Assembly (NCBI GenBank): GCA_036839715.1
Contig: DAITDU010000004.1
Location: forward strand, 18,519-82,518
Direction of reading: 5' to 3'
DNA: 64,000 nt
Source: Thermocaproicibacter sp002410755
GTDB taxonomy: Bacteria; Bacillota; Clostridia; Oscillospirales; Acutalibacteraceae
Under the pieces are notes generated by a model. The model did not search any database, was not told the DNA's origin, and saw nothing but the letters and a program-made list of their open reading frames with translations. The number at the start of each line of letters is the position of its first letter. The stretch's first letter is position 1. A program made the position numbers and the translations under genes. Below are positions 62,035-64,000 of the stretch, piece after piece.

Positions 62035-62757
62035 TCAGCTCACGCGCTCCAGCTCTTTTTTCAGCCGCGAAAGGATACGCTTTTCCAGACGGGAAATATA
62101 GGACTGCGAAATACCGAGCGTGTCGGCAACTTCCTTCTGGGTATGTTCGCGGGAACATCCAAGGCCAAAGCGCAGCTGCATAATCTTCCGCTCACGTGGG
62201 GCAAGATGTGCCACGGCGCCGCGAAGGAGCTCCTGCTCTGCTTCATCTTCAAGGTCAAGCGTAACTTCATTCTGCCCGCTGCTGAGGATATCCGAAAGAA
62301 GGAGTTCATTTCCGTCCCAGTCCACATTGAGGGGATCATCAATGGAAACTTCATTCCGGAGCTGGGACGTTTTGCGCAGATACATCAGGATTTCATTTTC
62401 AATGCAGCGTGAAGCATAAGTTGCAAACTTAATATTGCGTTCCGGGCAAAACGTGTTGACCGCCTTAATAAGCCCAATCGTTCCAATAGAAATTAGGTCT
62501 TCTACATTGGCGGAGGGGGATTCAAACTTTCTTGCAATGTAAACGACAAGCCGCAGGTTATGGGTAATGAGTGGTTCGCGTGCATTCGGAGCGTGATTCA
62601 TGATATTGTCCATCACACGTTCTTCCTCTTCCCGCGTAAGCGGTGGAGGAAGTGTCTCCGGCCCATTAATGTAGTAGACTCCGTTTGCGCCAAAATGCAG
62701 AAGCAGCCTGAGCCGCAGCCCTGCGAACCATTTCCAAATCCGCTCGGTTGTTTTCAT
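62035..62757 (-). CDS. sigE: Mother-cell sigma factor sigma-E (pro-protein)
   Basis: 240 residues. An N-terminal pro-sequence of about 26 residues, amphipathic (WKWFAGLRLRLLLHFGANG), precedes VYYING, matching the B. subtilis pro-sigma-E cleavage point before VYYIGG. Regions 2 and 4 are complete (NLRLVVYIARKF; LGISQSYISRLEKRI). SpoIIGA, encoded just upstream, should cleave it. ATG at 62757 follows GAGG. Confidence 0.96.
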   Translation of the reverse strand: MKTTERIWKWFAGLRLRLLLHFGANGVYYINGPETLPPPLTREEEERVMDNIMNHAPNAREPLITHNLRLVVYIARKFESPSANVEDLISIGTIGLIKAVNTFCPERNIKFATYASRCIENEILMYLRKTSQLRNEVSIDDPLNVDWDGNELLLSDILSSGQNEVTLDLEDEAEQELLRGAVAHLAPRERKIMQLRFGLGCSREHTQKEVADTLGISQSYISRLEKRILSRLKKELERVS

Positions 62758-62762
62758 ATTCC

Positions 62763-63644
62763 TCATTTCCTTCTGCCGCGCCGCTCCGGCAATATCTTCC
62801 GCCCGGCCGCGGCCGAATTTGGCCGGGTGTTTTTTTGCATTAGGTCGGGGTTTAAGAGTGCGTCGCAGCCTTCGAGCTTAGTCTCGGAAACGGCTATGTA
62901 AACCTTTTCGGCCTGTATGATTTCTTTTCCGCAGTAAATTGTAAGACGATCTGGATGGAACGCTTTCAGCAGTCCGGAACCGGAAACAGAATGGAAAGGC
63001 ACTAGGCGAAAATTTGTACCCGCGTCCGGTGGGATAATCCGCTCCACCGCTTTCCGGTTTACAACAACGACCGGATCCCCCGAAAAAGGTTCGCAGAGAG
63101 AATTCCCCGTATCCACCCGTGCAGTACAGTCACAAGAGATTCCACCACATGAAATTACAGTGCGGCAAAATAGTTTCTTGGGTTCCTCACGCCCCGCAAG
63201 ACGGTTAATCAGGCTGATAATTCCATAGCACACCACTGAAAGCAGTACAAGCAGGACAGGAGAAATGTTGAAATAAACTACTGAATTGCGAATGAGAAGC
63301 CCCTGCGGCGCCAGAAAATACCAAAGGGCAATCATCAATCCCGCAAATGCAAAATTGATGAGGAAAAATGCCGCCGTCCGGCGCAGGAACTGTTTTATCC
63401 CATCATACCCAAAAGCACAAAGAACAATGCAGGCAGACATCGCCAGCTTTTCGGCTGCTGAAACCAGGGGCGGAAGCTCAGGCAGAAGAATCACAAGGGA
63501 AAACGCTGCTCCCAGTGCAGATGCTGCAGCCAGCCTGCCCCGTTTTGCCGGAATTCCAAGATACTTCGCACACGCAAGCAGCAAATAGTAATTGATGAAA
63601 AAATTCACTGCCACAAGGACATCAACATAGATTGTCTGCTTCAA
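62763..63644 (-). CDS. spoIIGA: Sigma-E processing peptidase SpoIIGA
   Basis: 293 residues. Five membrane segments in the first 155 residues, then an aspartic-protease-like domain with the DTGNSL motif (about residue 180), the catalytic Asp. Cleaves pro-sigma-E when activated by SpoIIR from the forespore. TTG start with GGGGGAGG seven bases before. It lies directly before sigE (5-base gap). Confidence 0.95.
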   Translation of the reverse strand: MKQTIYVDVLVAVNFFINYYLLLACAKYLGIPAKRGRLAAASALGAAFSLVILLPELPPLVSAAEKLAMSACIVLCAFGYDGIKQFLRRTAAFFLINFAFAGLMIALWYFLAPQGLLIRNSVVYFNISPVLLVLLSVVCYGIISLINRLAGREEPKKLFCRTVISCGGISCDCTARVDTGNSLCEPFSGDPVVVVNRKAVERIIPPDAGTNFRLVPFHSVSGSGLLKAFHPDRLTIYCGKEIIQAEKVYIAVSETKLEGCDALLNPDLMQKNTRPNSAAAGRKILPERRGRRK

Positions 63645-63674
63645 TTAGAAGCCTCCCCCGCCGGGACAGCTTCC

Positions 63675-63708
63675 ATTATAATGCACCGTGTCCGCCGTTT
63701 CTGTCGCA
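63675..63708 (-). promoter_or_regulatory. Candidate Spo0A-dependent promoter of spoIIGA-sigE
   Basis: Minus strand perfect TATAAT (63675-63680). Twenty-two bases upstream, instead of the usual 17, lies TGCGAC; TGCGACA (63702-63708) matches the reverse 0A box TTCGACA at six of seven positions. The 22-base spacing is the known arrangement of the Spo0A-activated B. subtilis spoIIG promoter. Confidence 0.5.
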
Positions 63709-63803
63709 TCATGTTCCGTTCAGGAATCATTGCAGTGCATCCTGTTTTTTCCTCTTTTTGCAGTTAATCCGGTGCCGACTTTGCAGTTTCCGAAAGAAAA
63801 GCG

Positions 63804-63832
63804 TTGACAAGTGAAACAAAAATCAGTATAAT
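63804..63832 (+). promoter_or_regulatory. Consensus promoter of the tRNA genes
   Basis: TTGACA (63804-63809), exactly 17-bp spacer, TATAAT (63827-63832). Perfect sigma-A consensus, about 30 bases before tRNA-Asp. Confidence 0.9.
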
Positions 63833-63863
63833 ACCTAGTGTTGCCGTTATTTAGGCAGCTAAT

Positions 63864-63940
63864 GGCTCGGTAGTTCAGCTGGTTAGAACGCCAGCCTGTC
63901 ACGCTGGAAGTCGTCGGTTCGATCCCGATCCGAGTCGCCA
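63864..63940 (+). tRNA. tRNA-Asp (anticodon GTC)
   Basis: Complete cloverleaf: 7-bp acceptor stem (GGCTCGG with CCGAGTC), D arm, anticodon stem CCAGC/GCTGG with loop CTGTCAC (anticodon GTC at 63898-63900), T arm with GGTTCGATCC, discriminator G and encoded CCA (63938-63940). Confidence 0.97.
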
Positions 63941-63945
63941 GTGTC

Positions 63946-64000
63946 GCTGCTATGGCTCAGTTGGCAGAGCACGTCCTTGGTAAGGACGAGGTCACGCGTT
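63946..64000 (+). tRNA. tRNA-Thr (anticodon GGT), cut by the window edge
   Basis: The 5' half is complete: acceptor GCTGCTA, D arm, anticodon stem CGTCC/GGACG with loop TTGGTAA (anticodon GGT). The T arm and acceptor 3' strand lie beyond position 64000. Six bases after tRNA-Asp, so co-transcribed. Confidence 0.9.

Noticed and set aside
1..64000. Mobile elements, CRISPR arrays or prophage genes
   Set aside because: No transposase, integrase, phage or Cas frame and no spaced direct repeats were found; gene order is mostly that of a conserved chromosome.

Overview
The window looks like chromosome from a spore-forming, low-to-mid G+C member of Clostridia, probably Ruminococcaceae/Oscillospirales-like. 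The evidence is seen in the sequence: sigE, sigG, spoIIGA, yabP, yabQ, ymxH, a SpoVB-like flippase and CotF-type coat genes; a CIRCE element before groESL; a phenylalanine T-box; IreB; and abundant GTG/TTG starts behind strong Shine-Dalgarno sites. The taxonomic placement is inference. No mobile element, CRISPR array, prophage or rRNA is visible, and two tRNA genes lie at the right edge.

Layout. 0.1-2.9 kb: a CE2-like esterase, a small orphan gene and an iron alcohol dehydrogenase. 3.0-3.15 kb: a structured stretch resembling a cobalamin riboswitch. 3.2-5.3 kb: groESL. 5.3-8 kb: a THUMP methyltransferase, hpf and a lone class I fumarase alpha subunit. 8.2-13.2 kb: the conserved yab cluster (spoVB-like, mazG, hup, rqcP, yabP, a yabQ-divIC fusion, S1 protein). 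13.3-21.3 kb: zinc-ribbon protein, nucleoside kinase, hemZ, MBL hydrolase, rel and recJ. 21.4-22.3 kb: two coat genes and an EndoA-type toxin without antitoxin. 22.6-27.6 kb: surface-glycan genes and a lipoprotein. 27.7-29.4 kb: an AcpS-NnrD fusion and a small membrane protein. 29.5-34 kb (plus strand): T-box, pheS, pheT, ireB and an unknown gene. 34-39.4 kb: part of the purine pathway (purE, purM, purN, a PurO-type IMP cyclohydrolase, stand-alone AICAR transformylase, purD). 39.5-41 kb: SPFH/NfeD pair.

41-57.3 kb is a continuous minus-strand run of 14 tightly packed genes headed by one good promoter: miaB, ylbF-like, mutS, mutL, miaA, HlyD-like, yggS, sepF, ylmH, divIVA, ileS, lspA, rluD, comEA. 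It combines tRNA modification, mismatch repair and division-site assembly. 57.3-63.7 kb holds the sporulation regulators ymxH, sigG, sigE and spoIIGA, interrupted by an oppositely oriented trio (DUF6056-like membrane protein, cca, deoxyinosine glycosylase). The window ends with tRNA-Asp and tRNA-Thr behind a perfect consensus promoter.

How the genes work together: SpoIIGA should process pro-sigma-E in the mother cell; sigma-E and sigma-G then drive genes such as yabP/yabQ and the coat genes. Rel, HPF and IreB are stress and growth-rate regulators. I found no clear new multi-gene system. The most unusual items are the gene fusions, the split PurH, the riboswitch-like element by the alcohol dehydrogenase and the interrupted sigE/sigG locus.
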